NCBI GenBank assembly: GCA_051881335.1
Contig: JBJEPR010000118.1
Location: forward strand, 1-16,884
Direction: 5' to 3'
Origin: Fimenecus sp051881335
Lineage (GTDB): Bacteria > Bacillota > Clostridia > Oscillospirales > Acutalibacteraceae
Length of the DNA stretch: 16,884 nt
The notes under the pieces: generated by a model
Told to the model about the DNA's origin: nothing
What the model saw: only the letters and a program-made list of their open reading frames with translations
Databases searched by the model: none
Shown: positions 7,547-14,252 of the stretch, piece after piece
Position numbering within the stretch: position 1 is the stretch's first letter
How the letters are laid out: every line of letters begins with the position of its first letter
Program-made: the position numbers and the translations under genes

Positions 7547-7588
7547 CTGTATACAGAGAAGTATAGCAGAAATTCAGCCGTTCGTAAA
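7547..7588 (-). promoter_or_regulatory. predicted extended -10 promoter of the GGDEF gene with palindrome at the start site
   Basis: On the minus strand TTTACG (7583-7588) and TATACT (7560-7565, preceded by TGC as an extended -10) are 17 bp apart. A perfect 10-bp palindrome, CTGTATACAG (7547-7556), covers the predicted transcription start. This could be an operator for a dimeric repressor. The promoter lies inside the gap between the activase stop and the GGDEF start, so the downstream salvage genes may be partly driven from here. Confidence 0.4.
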
Positions 7589-8296
7589 CCGCTCGCCGAA
7601 AAATTGCGTCTGTAAATTCTCGACTTTTTTCGCGTCCGCAGCAGGGAATTCCCCAAACGGAAACGGAATGTTCAGCGCCGCATACTTTTCCTCGCACAGC
7701 TTCAGAAACGGCAGCAGCTCGACCTTTTCGATACAAGGGAACTGCCTGACAATCACTTGTAGATTTTCCATATCCGCTTTTGTGTCATTCACCCCGGGCG
7801 TTACGACCTGCCGCACAATGACGCGCTTCTTTTGCCGGTCGGCATATTCCAGGAAACGCAAAACCGTTTCGAGCGGAATGCCGATATATTTTTCGTATTT
7901 TTCGGTGTCCGAAAATTTAATATCCAACAAAACAATGTCGGTAACGGCAAGCAGTGTTTCAACGGTACTGTCCAAGCGGATGCCCGAAGTGTCCAATGCC
8001 GTGGAAAGCCCATTGCCTTTACACAGCTTGAACAATTCCGTAACGAATTCTGCCTGCAAAAGCGGCTCGCCGCCCGATACGGTCACACCACCCTGTGTGC
8101 CGAAATAGGCTTTATACTTTTGTATTTTGTGAAACAGCGTTTCCGCATCAACCGCTGTGCCGCCGGCTTTGTCCCAAGTATCGGGATTGTGGCAATACGG
8201 ACACCGCAACGGACAGCCTTGTAAAAATACCACACTGCGCACACCGGGTCCGTCTACTGTACCGAGACTTTGAAAGGAATGCACTCTGCCAATCAT
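7574..8296 (-). CDS. pflA: pyruvate formate-lyase activating enzyme (radical SAM glycyl-radical activase)
   Basis: The 240-residue protein is of normal size for the simple activase. It uses SAM and a [4Fe-4S] cluster to install the glycyl radical on pyruvate formate-lyase, releasing 5'-deoxyadenosine. Motifs: GTVDGPGVR (12-20), the cluster motif CPLRCPYC (C28, C32, C35), HNPDTWD, and the SAM-contacting TVSGGEPLLQ. There is no extra ferredoxin insert as in activases of other glycyl radical enzymes, so the PFL or ribonucleotide-reductase type is favoured. No pfl or nrdD partner lies in the window. Start: ATG 8296 with AAGGAAG. It begins 12 bp after sahH, so the two are cotranscribed. The link may be supply and disposal of SAM products. 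Confidence 0.9.
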   Translation of the reverse strand: MIGRVHSFQSLGTVDGPGVRSVVFLQGCPLRCPYCHNPDTWDKAGGTAVDAETLFHKIQKYKAYFGTQGGVTVSGGEPLLQAEFVTELFKLCKGNGLSTALDTSGIRLDSTVETLLAVTDIVLLDIKFSDTEKYEKYIGIPLETVLRFLEYADRQKKRVIVRQVVTPGVNDTKADMENLQVIVRQFPCIEKVELLPFLKLCEEKYAALNIPFPFGEFPAADAKKVENLQTQFFGERFTNG

Positions 8297-8308
8297 AGAT
8301 TTACTTCC

Positions 8309-9550
8309 TTACACATTCCAACTGTTCAAATAGGTTTTCTGTTCTTCCGACAAGGCGTCTACCTTTACGCCCCACGATGCCAATTTGCGCCGCGCAACCT
8401 CGCGGTCAATTTCCTCCGGCACAAAATGCACACCATCCGAAAGATCTTTATGCTGTGCAATATACCGTGCGCAAAGCGCCTGAATGGCAAAGCTCATATC
8501 CATAATCTCCGCAGGATGTCCGTCGCCCGCCGCAAGGTTGACAAGTCTGCCCTCGGCAATCAAATGGAGCACTCTGCCGTCCGCCAGTTTATATCCCATA
8601 ATATTTTTGCGGCTTTCGAACTGCTCTACCGACAGTTTTTCCAAATCGCCGATATTGATTTCCACATTGAAATGCCCCGCGTTGCAAAGGATTGCGCCGT
8701 TTTTCATTCGGCGCATTGACTTTTCGGTAATGACATCCTTACAGCCCGTCACCGTGATAAAGAAATCACCGATTTCAGCGGCTTCCTCCATCATCATCAC
8801 GGTAAAGCCGTCCATAACCGCCTCCATCGCCTTGACCGCGTCCACCTCGGTCACAACGACCTTGGCGCCCAAGCCTTTTGCGCGCATTGCAACGCCCTTG
8901 CCGCACCAGCCATAGCCTGCCACAACAACGGTTTTGCCCGCCACAATCAAATTGGTCGTGCGGTTAATACCGTCCCAAACCGACTGCCCCGTGCCGTAGC
9001 GGTTATCAAATAAATATTTGCATTTGGCGTTGTTCACCGCGAGCATCGGAAAGCGAAGTGCACCGTCCGCCGCCATCGCCTGCAAGCGGATAATCCCCGT
9101 GGTGGTCTCCTCACAGCCGCCCAACACCTCGGGCAAAAGCTCGCGGTGTTCGTTGTGAATCAGATTCACCAAATCGCCGCCGTCGTCAATAATAATATTG
9201 GGGTGCGAAGCAATTACCGACTGCAAATGCGTATGGTATTCTTCGGCGGTCGCGCCGTGTACGGCAAAAACCTCCATACCGCTTTTTACGAGCGCGGCGG
9301 CGATATCGTCTTGGGTGGACAGCGGATTACTGCCCGTAACAAACATTTCGGCACCGCCCGCCTGCAACACGCGGCAAAGATAGGCGGTTTTTGCTTCCAA
9401 ATGCACCGAAAGCGCCACGCGAAGCCCCGCGAACGGCCGTTCGGCGGCAAATTCCGTCTCCAACCCCGACAACAGCGACATAAAGGATTTTACCCATTGT
9501 ATTTTTTGTTCTCCCGAAGCATACAGCGCTTCGTTTCGTATCTCACTCAT
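8309..9550 (-). CDS. ahcY: S-adenosylhomocysteine hydrolase (short, archaeal/Thermotoga-like type)
   Basis: The 413-residue protein cleaves S-adenosylhomocysteine to adenosine and homocysteine with bound NAD. Conserved parts: GSNPLSTQDD (73-82), IDDGGD (121-126), EETTTG (148-153), FDNRYGTG (181-188) with K178/D182 equivalent to human K186/D190, the NAD loop GYGWCGKG (212-219), and GHFNVEI near the C-terminus. It lacks the roughly 40-residue insert of the long bacterial and eukaryotic enzymes. The adenine-site segment reads HLEAKTA (50-56), where human AHCY has HMTVETA, so E52 and K54 replace Thr57 and Glu59. The substrate may therefore be S-inosylhomocysteine rather than SAH (see findings). 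Start: ATG 9550 with GGGAG upstream. The longer frame to 9688 would run through the promoter region. It is the first gene of the salvage run. Confidence 0.93.
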   Translation of the reverse strand: MSEIRNEALYASGEQKIQWVKSFMSLLSGLETEFAAERPFAGLRVALSVHLEAKTAYLCRVLQAGGAEMFVTGSNPLSTQDDIAAALVKSGMEVFAVHGATAEEYHTHLQSVIASHPNIIIDDGGDLVNLIHNEHRELLPEVLGGCEETTTGIIRLQAMAADGALRFPMLAVNNAKCKYLFDNRYGTGQSVWDGINRTTNLIVAGKTVVVAGYGWCGKGVAMRAKGLGAKVVVTEVDAVKAMEAVMDGFTVMMMEEAAEIGDFFITVTGCKDVITEKSMRRMKNGAILCNAGHFNVEINIGDLEKLSVEQFESRKNIMGYKLADGRVLHLIAEGRLVNLAAGDGHPAEIMDMSFAIQALCARYIAQHKDLSDGVHFVPEEIDREVARRKLASWGVKVDALSEEQKTYLNSWNV

Positions 9551-9609
9551 TCGGACACTCCCAAAATTTATATTTTTTGTGTAAAAAAACAGACTGGAAC
9601 TGTTAAATT

Positions 9610-9649
9610 CTATGGTATATAGCGTACCACAGCCCGGTAAAAATTGCAA
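9610..9649 (-). promoter_or_regulatory. possible promoter of the ahcY operon
   Basis: The minus strand of this AT-rich gap holds TTGCAA (9644-9649) 17 bp before TACGCT, with an overlapping TATATA/TATACC about 4-6 bp further on. No single pair is close to consensus. No SAM, SAH or T-box riboswitch fold is recognisable in the roughly 60-nt leader. A promoter is expected here because the neighbouring gene is divergent, but the exact boxes are a weak call. Confidence 0.3.
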
Positions 9650-9655
9650 TAGATA

Positions 9656-9684
9656 TTGACACTTCGCAAGTTTTGTGCGATAAT
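9656..9684 (+). promoter_or_regulatory. sigma-A promoter of the DUF4474 lipoprotein gene
   Basis: TTGACA (9656-9661) and GATAAT (9679-9684) are separated by exactly 17 bp. This is a near-perfect vegetative promoter, 32 bp upstream of the start codon. It is placed back to back with the presumed ahcY promoter. Confidence 0.8.
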
Positions 9685-9715
9685 GCACACAGAGACTGAT
9701 TTGGAGGTTTTTGCT

Positions 9716-10642
9716 ATGAATTCTGCGGTAAAACGGACTGTTTGTTTGGTCCTTGCCGTCTTGTTAATGGTCTGTTCGTTCGCCTCCTGCAAAAAGGACG
9801 GCGGCGAGGAAGAAATCACGCGTAGTGCAAACGGCATTGCGGCACCCGAAACCACGGCGGAAGTAACAACTGCGGCGTCTGAGGAAACAACTGCAGAAAC
9901 CACTGCCGCGGCAGAGACAACGACCAAAAAAGCATCATCTTCCGCACAATCCAACAGCAACACGACGACCACAATGCAAAACAGCGACAAGGTGAACCAA
10001 GCCGCACAGCAAAGCGGTGTGGATGTTGCGTTGGCGGCGTCCTTAATCAATGCGCTCGGCTACAATTATGATGCCAACGAGGGCGTATTTTACACGGAGC
10101 TTGACTCCTGGCAACGCTCCGGTAACTACATTAAGCACTACGATATGCTTGCCGCGCTCGGCAATATGACCTATCTCACCACCAAGGTGGATTTTAACTA
10201 TGACAATCTCGCGTGGCGTATTCAGTTTTGGAAAGGACAGTACGGACCGTTCGGCGGCGCGGAAATCGGCGTGTACTACAAAATTCCCGGACAGACCGAC
10301 GAGTTATATTACTGCGCGGACGACGACCACCTTTTGTATATGTCTTACACGCTGTATCTTTCCCCTGCAGATTATCAAAGCGGAAAAAAATTCTTTACCC
10401 GCGGCTGGCAAAAGCATTGGTGGCTGACCGGCTTTAAGGCGGCAAAGGTTGACCCCGAATCCTTGGTAATGTCCGCGCGGATTCGCACCTATGACAGTAC
10501 CATGCGCGACGCAATGGAGCAGGGCTTAATTGCCGCAGGTTTCACAAAGGGCAATGCGACCACACAAATGGACACCTACAAAAAGTCCGGATTTGATTTC
10601 TACATTTTGTGGCACAGCGCCGGCGCAACCAATTACAAATAA
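9716..10642 (+). CDS. DUF4474 domain lipoprotein
   Basis: The 308-residue protein has a basic start, a hydrophobic stretch (8-20) and a lipobox FASC with lipidated C25, so it should be anchored on the outer face of the membrane. Residues about 30-105 form a low-complexity Thr/Ala/Glu/Ser linker, typical of a wall-spanning spacer. The C-terminal domain (about 110-306) is rich in aromatics and matches my memory of DUF4474. Examples are YDANEGVFYTELDSWQR, AWRIQFWKGQYGPFGGAEIGVY, and KHWWLTGFK. The function of this domain is not known to me. Relatives are common as secreted or lipidated proteins in Clostridia. Start: ATG 9716 with GGAGG at 9703-9707. The longer frame from 9656 would begin inside the promoter. 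A terminator follows the gene. Confidence 0.88.
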   Translation: MNSAVKRTVCLVLAVLLMVCSFASCKKDGGEEEITRSANGIAAPETTAEVTTAASEETTAETTAAAETTTKKASSSAQSNSNTTTTMQNSDKVNQAAQQSGVDVALAASLINALGYNYDANEGVFYTELDSWQRSGNYIKHYDMLAALGNMTYLTTKVDFNYDNLAWRIQFWKGQYGPFGGAEIGVYYKIPGQTDELYYCADDDHLLYMSYTLYLSPADYQSGKKFFTRGWQKHWWLTGFKAAKVDPESLVMSARIRTYDSTMRDAMEQGLIAAGFTKGNATTQMDTYKKSGFDFYILWHSAGATNYK

Positions 10643-10660
10643 ACAAGCATAAAACACGGC

Positions 10661-10691
10661 AAAGCCCGCATTTGCGGGCTTTTGTTGTTTG
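10661..10691 (+). terminator. intrinsic terminator after the DUF4474 gene
   Basis: AAAGCCCGC (10661-10669) and GCGGGCTTT (10674-10682) form a 9-bp stem with a 4-nt loop, followed by the T-rich TTTGTTGTTT. It sits 18 bp after the lipoprotein stop. Its tail reaches the Shine-Dalgarno of the next gene at 10691, so it also stands directly in front of that gene. Confidence 0.85.
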
Positions 10692-10701
10692 GAGCAAAGA
10701 T

Positions 10702-11283
10702 ATGAAAAGTAGCTTTTTTGCATTCGCCTCGCGCATCAAATACATCAACCGCTGGGCGTTAATGCGCAACACAACCTATGAAACCTTAAGTCAACATTCC
10801 TACGAAGTGGCAACACTCGCCCACGCTTTGGCAGTCATCGGCAATCGGCGCTTGGGTAAAAGCTATGACACCGCGCGTGCGGCGCTGTTGGGACTGTATC
10901 ACGACACGCCCGAAATTATTACCGGTGATATGCCTACGCCCGTCAAATACCACAGCGGCGAAATGCGCGAAGCCTTTGCAAAAGTGGAGCAATATGCGGG
11001 TGAGCGCTTGCTTTCGATGTTGCCCGATGATTTGCGCCCCGATTACGAGCCGTTGCTGACAGAAAACAGCACAGAGGCAGACCTTTGCCGTCTTGTGAAA
11101 GCGGCGGACAAGCTCTCGGCATACATCAAATGCATTGAGGAACGCAAGGCGGGCAACGCGGAATTTTCCGAAGCGGAAAAAGCTACAAAAAAAGCGTTGG
11201 AAACTATGGACTGCCCCGAACTGCAAATTTTCCTGACGGACTTTTTGCCGGCGTACAGCTTGCCGTTAGATAAACTGAAATAA
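10702..11283 (+). CDS. HD-domain 5'-nucleotidase, YfbR type
   Basis: The 193-residue protein belongs to the family that dephosphorylates (deoxy)nucleoside 5'-monophosphates using a divalent metal in an HD fold. Residues known from E. coli YfbR are present at nearly the same positions: R17/W18 in INRWALM (R18/W19), H32 in SQHSYEVA (H33), H67-D68 in LYHDTPE (H68-D69), E71, and the late metal-binding Asp in KAADKLSAY. MPTPVKYH is also characteristic. Start: ATG 10702 with GGAG at 10691-10694. The longer frame from 10609 runs through the upstream gene and the terminator. There is almost no room for a promoter between terminator and start, so transcription must read through or begin inside the lipoprotein gene. 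It may share nucleotide-pool duties with the salvage genes. Confidence 0.9.
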   Translation: MKSSFFAFASRIKYINRWALMRNTTYETLSQHSYEVATLAHALAVIGNRRLGKSYDTARAALLGLYHDTPEIITGDMPTPVKYHSGEMREAFAKVEQYAGERLLSMLPDDLRPDYEPLLTENSTEADLCRLVKAADKLSAYIKCIEERKAGNAEFSEAEKATKKALETMDCPELQIFLTDFLPAYSLPLDKLK

Positions 11284-11293
11284 TCTGTTCTTT

Positions 11294-11328
11294 CATTGAG
11301 ATCCTTCGCTTCGCTCAGGATGACGGAT
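11294..11328. repeat. short palindromic intergenic repeat (ATCCT..AGGAT type)
   Basis: The segment contains ATCCT (11301-11305) and AGGAT (11317-11321) as inverted arms around a tandem TCGCT TCGCT (11306-11315). From memory, nearly this same sequence (GATCCTTCGCTTCGCTCAGGATGAC) is scattered through intergenic DNA of many unrelated bacteria. I have not searched for it. It lies between a gene end and a terminator at a convergent junction. It occurs once in this window. Confidence 0.5.
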
Positions 11329-11350
11329 TCTTATTTTACAGAAAAGATTA

Positions 11351-11396
11351 TAAAAAAAGCGTGTGCGAACCGAAATTCGCACACGCTATTTTTTTG
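11351..11396. terminator. strong bidirectional intrinsic terminator
   Basis: AGCGTGTGCGAA (11358-11369) and TTCGCACACGCT (11376-11387) form a perfect 12-bp stem with a 6-nt loop. On the plus strand it is followed by A then seven T; on the minus strand seven T follow the stem. It can end both the YfbR-type gene and the five-gene minus-strand operon. Confidence 0.93.
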
Positions 11397-11425
11397 TATG
11401 TTTTTATTGTCGACTTTACCGCAAA

Positions 11426-12241
11426 TTATTTCGCCAACGCACCGACTTCTAACATATAGGCACCGATTTGGCCGCCGAATTCCGGCGCACCATCCATAAT
11501 CAGGTGACCTTTCTTGACGGCTTCAAGCATATCGTCCGTGCCGAGCAAAATGCCCAAGGCACTATCCAAACTGTCAAAACGCAGGGTGAAGAACGGCATA
11601 GCGCGTTTATATTCGCCTCTGCCGGCTCTTGATTTGCCCGCTTTAATGCGCAAATACGCGGAAATCTGCGGATAGCCGTTAACCGCCCACGCATAGACGC
11701 GGTCGGGGCTCTTCGAAGTCCAATCGTGAATTTCCTCGTGCCCCATTTTGTTGAGCTGGCTGATGCCGCTCGAAAGCAAATAGAAATAGCATTTGACAAG
11801 CAATTCCTTTGTTTCCTCGTCCTTCGGCGGCTCCGTTGCACCAAGCAAAGAGGACATTTTGAGAAGCGTCATCAAAAATGCTTTGAACGCACCGAAATGC
11901 TTGACAACACCGCGCATTTTCGGTAAAGTTGCCGGACTCATTTTCCCCTTGAAAAAGGCGTTCATCGCTTCAACGCTCTTAAACTCCAATTCCACATGGG
12001 GGTTCGGGTCAACGCGGTTCAAGTGTACCAGCCACTCATCGCCGTTGACCACATAATGCATACCGACCTTGCCGCCCTCTGCATCGGGGTCGAGCGCCGT
12101 CACCTGAATGATGGCGTGCACCTTTTCGAACTGCTTTTTTAAAGACGGCACATCGGTCGCAATCACCTTGACCAGCGGCAGTGCGGCATTAAAGAATATT
12201 TTATTGGAATACAATTCTTCTTTTGTATGCAAGTGTTTCAC
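11426..12241 (-). CDS. tandem SCP2-like (sterol/lipid-carrier fold) protein B
   Basis: The protein has 271 residues from GTG 12241 and no signal peptide or membrane segment. It appears to be built of two similar halves. Each has strand-rich sequence ending in a helix with matching positions: VELEFKSVEAMNAFFKGK (83-100) against FTLRFDSLDSALGILLGT (218-235). The second is followed by a glycine-rich segment and a closing helix (IGAYMLEVGALA). This pattern, with a hydrophobic helix then 'ff.Gk', fits SCP2-type lipid-binding domains. The assignment is by eye and only moderate. It is the last gene of the operon, 62 bp after the transketolase C gene. AAGGAG lies only 1 nt from the GTG, so TTG 12232 (spacing 10 nt) may be the real start. 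I do not know a function. A carrier for a hydrophobic substrate is an inference. Confidence 0.7.
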   Translation of the reverse strand: MKHLHTKEELYSNKIFFNAALPLVKVIATDVPSLKKQFEKVHAIIQVTALDPDAEGGKVGMHYVVNGDEWLVHLNRVDPNPHVELEFKSVEAMNAFFKGKMSPATLPKMRGVVKHFGAFKAFLMTLLKMSSLLGATEPPKDEETKELLVKCYFYLLSSGISQLNKMGHEEIHDWTSKSPDRVYAWAVNGYPQISAYLRIKAGKSRAGRGEYKRAMPFFTLRFDSLDSALGILLGTDDMLEAVKKGHLIMDGAPEFGGQIGAYMLEVGALAK

Positions 12242-12303
12242 ACTCCTTTTTGAAAAGGTTTCGCACTGTTTTTACGGGACAGCGCAAGCCCGAAAAGGAA
12301 TGA

Positions 12304-13314
12304 TTATACCTCATCATCCCAATTATCATCGAGTTCGAAATCTTTGTGCATAACTTCACGAACCGCCTCAATGATGCCGTTCGCGTCAATGCCGACAATG
12401 GACATAATATCCTCATGAAGTCCGATAGGTGCGAACTTGTCGGGGTGACCGAGTTTCTTGAAGGCACAGCCTTTGCCCGATTCCACAACGACTTCGGCAA
12501 CCGCCGAGCCCAAGCCCCCGAGGGTGCTGTGGTCCTCCACCGTGATAATGCGGCGGGTATCCTGTACCGCTTTGAGGATTGCCTCTTTGTCAATCGGTTT
12601 AATGGTGTGCATATTGAGCACGCGCACTTTCAAGCCGTCGGCATTTTCCAAGAACTTCGCCGCTTCGCGCGCTTGGAATACGCACGAACCGCAAGCGATA
12701 ACGGTAATATCGGTACCGGGGTGTACTTCCACCGCCTTGCCGACTTCAAAGCCGTAATCCTCATTGTCATACAGAACACGGTCAAAACCACGGTTGATGC
12801 GGATATAATACGGACCGAAGTTTTCATATGCCGCGCGCACGGCGTTGGCGGTTTCGTAACCGTCTGCCGGGCAAATCACGGTCAGGTTGGGCATAGAACG
12901 CGTCACTGCCAAATCCACGATGGCGTGGTGGGTAGAGCCCGCCTGGCCGAACGAGGTGCCGGAGTGCGTCGCAATGATTTTTGCGTTGACATTCTGATAG
13001 CAAATGTCGGTATGTAACTGGTCAGCCGCGCGCAAGGACGCGAATACCGAGAAAGTCGATGCAAACGGCACAAGGCCTGCTCTTGCCATACCGGCGGCTA
13101 CGCCGAGCATATTCTGCTCCGCAATGCCGACATTGAAAACACGATCGGGGCAAGCATTGGTGAAGTCCTGCAATTTGGTAGAAGTCGCAAGGTCGGCGGT
13201 AACCGCCACGATTTCCTTGTGCTCTTTGGCAAGGTCTGCCAAGGTTTTCCCGTAGATTTCCGAAGTGGAAAGCTCGGGGGTTTCAATTACATTGTAAACA
13301 AATCCTCCTGCCAT
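12304..13314 (-). CDS. transketolase, C-terminal subunit
   Basis: The 336-residue protein holds the pyrimidine-binding and C-terminal domains of a two-subunit transketolase. GIAEQNM carries the catalytic Glu (E66) that activates thiamine diphosphate. THSGTSFGQAGSTHH (116-130) aligns without gaps to yeast THDSIGVGEDGPTHQ. His469 is kept as H117 and His481 as H129, but Asp477 is replaced by A125. In yeast that Asp binds the C2-hydroxyl of substrates, so this subunit should be less selective for alpha-hydroxy aldehydes. Its start codon overlaps the N-subunit stop (TAATG), with AAAGGAG upstream, so the two are made together. The acidic tail DFELDDNWDDEV is unusual. A dehydrogenase E1-beta or DXS identity is less likely because the partner subunit is a transketolase N half. 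Confidence 0.9.
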   Translation of the reverse strand: MAGGFVYNVIETPELSTSEIYGKTLADLAKEHKEIVAVTADLATSTKLQDFTNACPDRVFNVGIAEQNMLGVAAGMARAGLVPFASTFSVFASLRAADQLHTDICYQNVNAKIIATHSGTSFGQAGSTHHAIVDLAVTRSMPNLTVICPADGYETANAVRAAYENFGPYYIRINRGFDRVLYDNEDYGFEVGKAVEVHPGTDITVIACGSCVFQAREAAKFLENADGLKVRVLNMHTIKPIDKEAILKAVQDTRRIITVEDHSTLGGLGSAVAEVVVESGKGCAFKKLGHPDKFAPIGLHEDIMSIVGIDANGIIEAVREVMHKDFELDDNWDDEV

Positions 13315-14192
13315 TATTCAAACTCCTTTCCGCAGCGAGCAATGCGCTCTGCGCTGTAATCGTCGAGGTCTTGCGCAGCCGTCTTTGCCATTTCGTCATC
13401 AATCGCACCGTAATGCCATTTGTAGTTACCGGCAGTCAGTTTAATACCGACGCCTTTTACGGTGTCTGCAACGATAACCGAGGGTTTCTCTTTGCAGGCG
13501 TGCGCTTCATCAAGCGCTTTGCAAAGCTCCACAATGTTGTTGCCGTCGCAAACGATGGTGTTGAAACCGAATGCGGTGAATTTGTCCGCCAACGGCTCTA
13601 ACTTCATAACATCTTCGGTGTTGCCGTCAATCATACAATGGTTGCGGTCCACAATCGTGATGCAGTTGGTGAGGTTGTAGTGGCGAATGGTCATTAAGCC
13701 TTCCCAGTTGGAGCCTTCGTCCAGTTCGCCATCACCGGTGACAACATAGGTGTAATAGTCCTTGCCGAGCACGCGCGCCGCAATCGCCGTACCCGCGGCA
13801 ATCGGAATGCCGTGGCCGAGCGAGCCTGTGGACGCGTCCACGCCTTCGACCTTGTTGGAGTCCAAATGGATACCCATTTTGGAATTGGTCAGGTTAAAGG
13901 TTTTGAGCTGTTCCATATCGTTCCAGCCGAAGTCGCAAAGCACAGGTGCATACGCAATGCCCGCGTGACCTTTACTGAGAATGAAACGGTCTCTGTCCTC
14001 CCACTTGGGGTCCTCTTTCTTAATGTTGAGGTATCTGTGGTACATAACGGTGAGAATGTCCATAACGCTCATACCGCCGCCGATGTGCCCGCTGCCCGCC
14101 CAAACCGTGGTTTGCAGGCAAAGGTGACGCAGGTCATTGGCTTTTTTTTCCAGCGCCAACCATTCTTCCTTGGTTAAAGGTGCTTTTTGCAT
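13314..14192 (-). CDS. transketolase, N-terminal subunit
   Basis: The 292-residue protein is the thiamine-diphosphate-binding half of a split transketolase, which moves a two-carbon ketol unit from a ketose (or hydroxypyruvate) to an aldehyde. Visible sites: SGHIGGGMS (34-42; His as yeast H30), SKGHAG (73-78; H69), GIHLD (107-111; H103), GSLGHG (123-128), and the ThDP/Mg motif GDGELDEGSNWE (153-164) ending at VDRNHCMIDG (181-190). WHYGA near the C-terminus supplies the equivalent of H263. The site is therefore complete on this subunit. DRNHCMIDG and SGHIGGGM differ from the usual pentose-phosphate forms, so it is a divergent subfamily. Start: ATG 14192 with AAGGAGGA. A 60-bp gap with a small hairpin separates it from the aminotransferase gene. 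Confidence 0.92.
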   Translation of the reverse strand: MQKAPLTKEEWLALEKKANDLRHLCLQTTVWAGSGHIGGGMSVMDILTVMYHRYLNIKKEDPKWEDRDRFILSKGHAGIAYAPVLCDFGWNDMEQLKTFNLTNSKMGIHLDSNKVEGVDASTGSLGHGIPIAAGTAIAARVLGKDYYTYVVTGDGELDEGSNWEGLMTIRHYNLTNCITIVDRNHCMIDGNTEDVMKLEPLADKFTAFGFNTIVCDGNNIVELCKALDEAHACKEKPSVIVADTVKGVGIKLTAGNYKWHYGAIDDEMAKTAAQDLDDYSAERIARCGKEFE

Positions 14193-14252
14193 GATTTTCC
14201 TCCTTAAAAATCAATTTATTGCCTTGCGGAAATTGCCGCAAAATTCACAAGT

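Noticed and set aside
9551..9650. Search for a SAM, SAH or T-box riboswitch before ahcY
   Set aside because: The leader is short and AT-rich. No multi-stem fold or conserved riboswitch core could be recognised.
12346..13017. 223-codon plus-strand open frame opposite the transketolase C gene
   Set aside because: It lies wholly antisense to a gene with clear catalytic motifs, has no ribosome-binding site, and its translation resembles no protein family. GC-biased codons on the real strand explain the open frame.
14224..14241. TTGCGG/CCGCAA hairpin between aminotransferase and transketolase N genes
   Set aside because: A 6-bp stem with a 6-nt loop and no adjoining T-run. Too weak to call a terminator or attenuator inside the operon.
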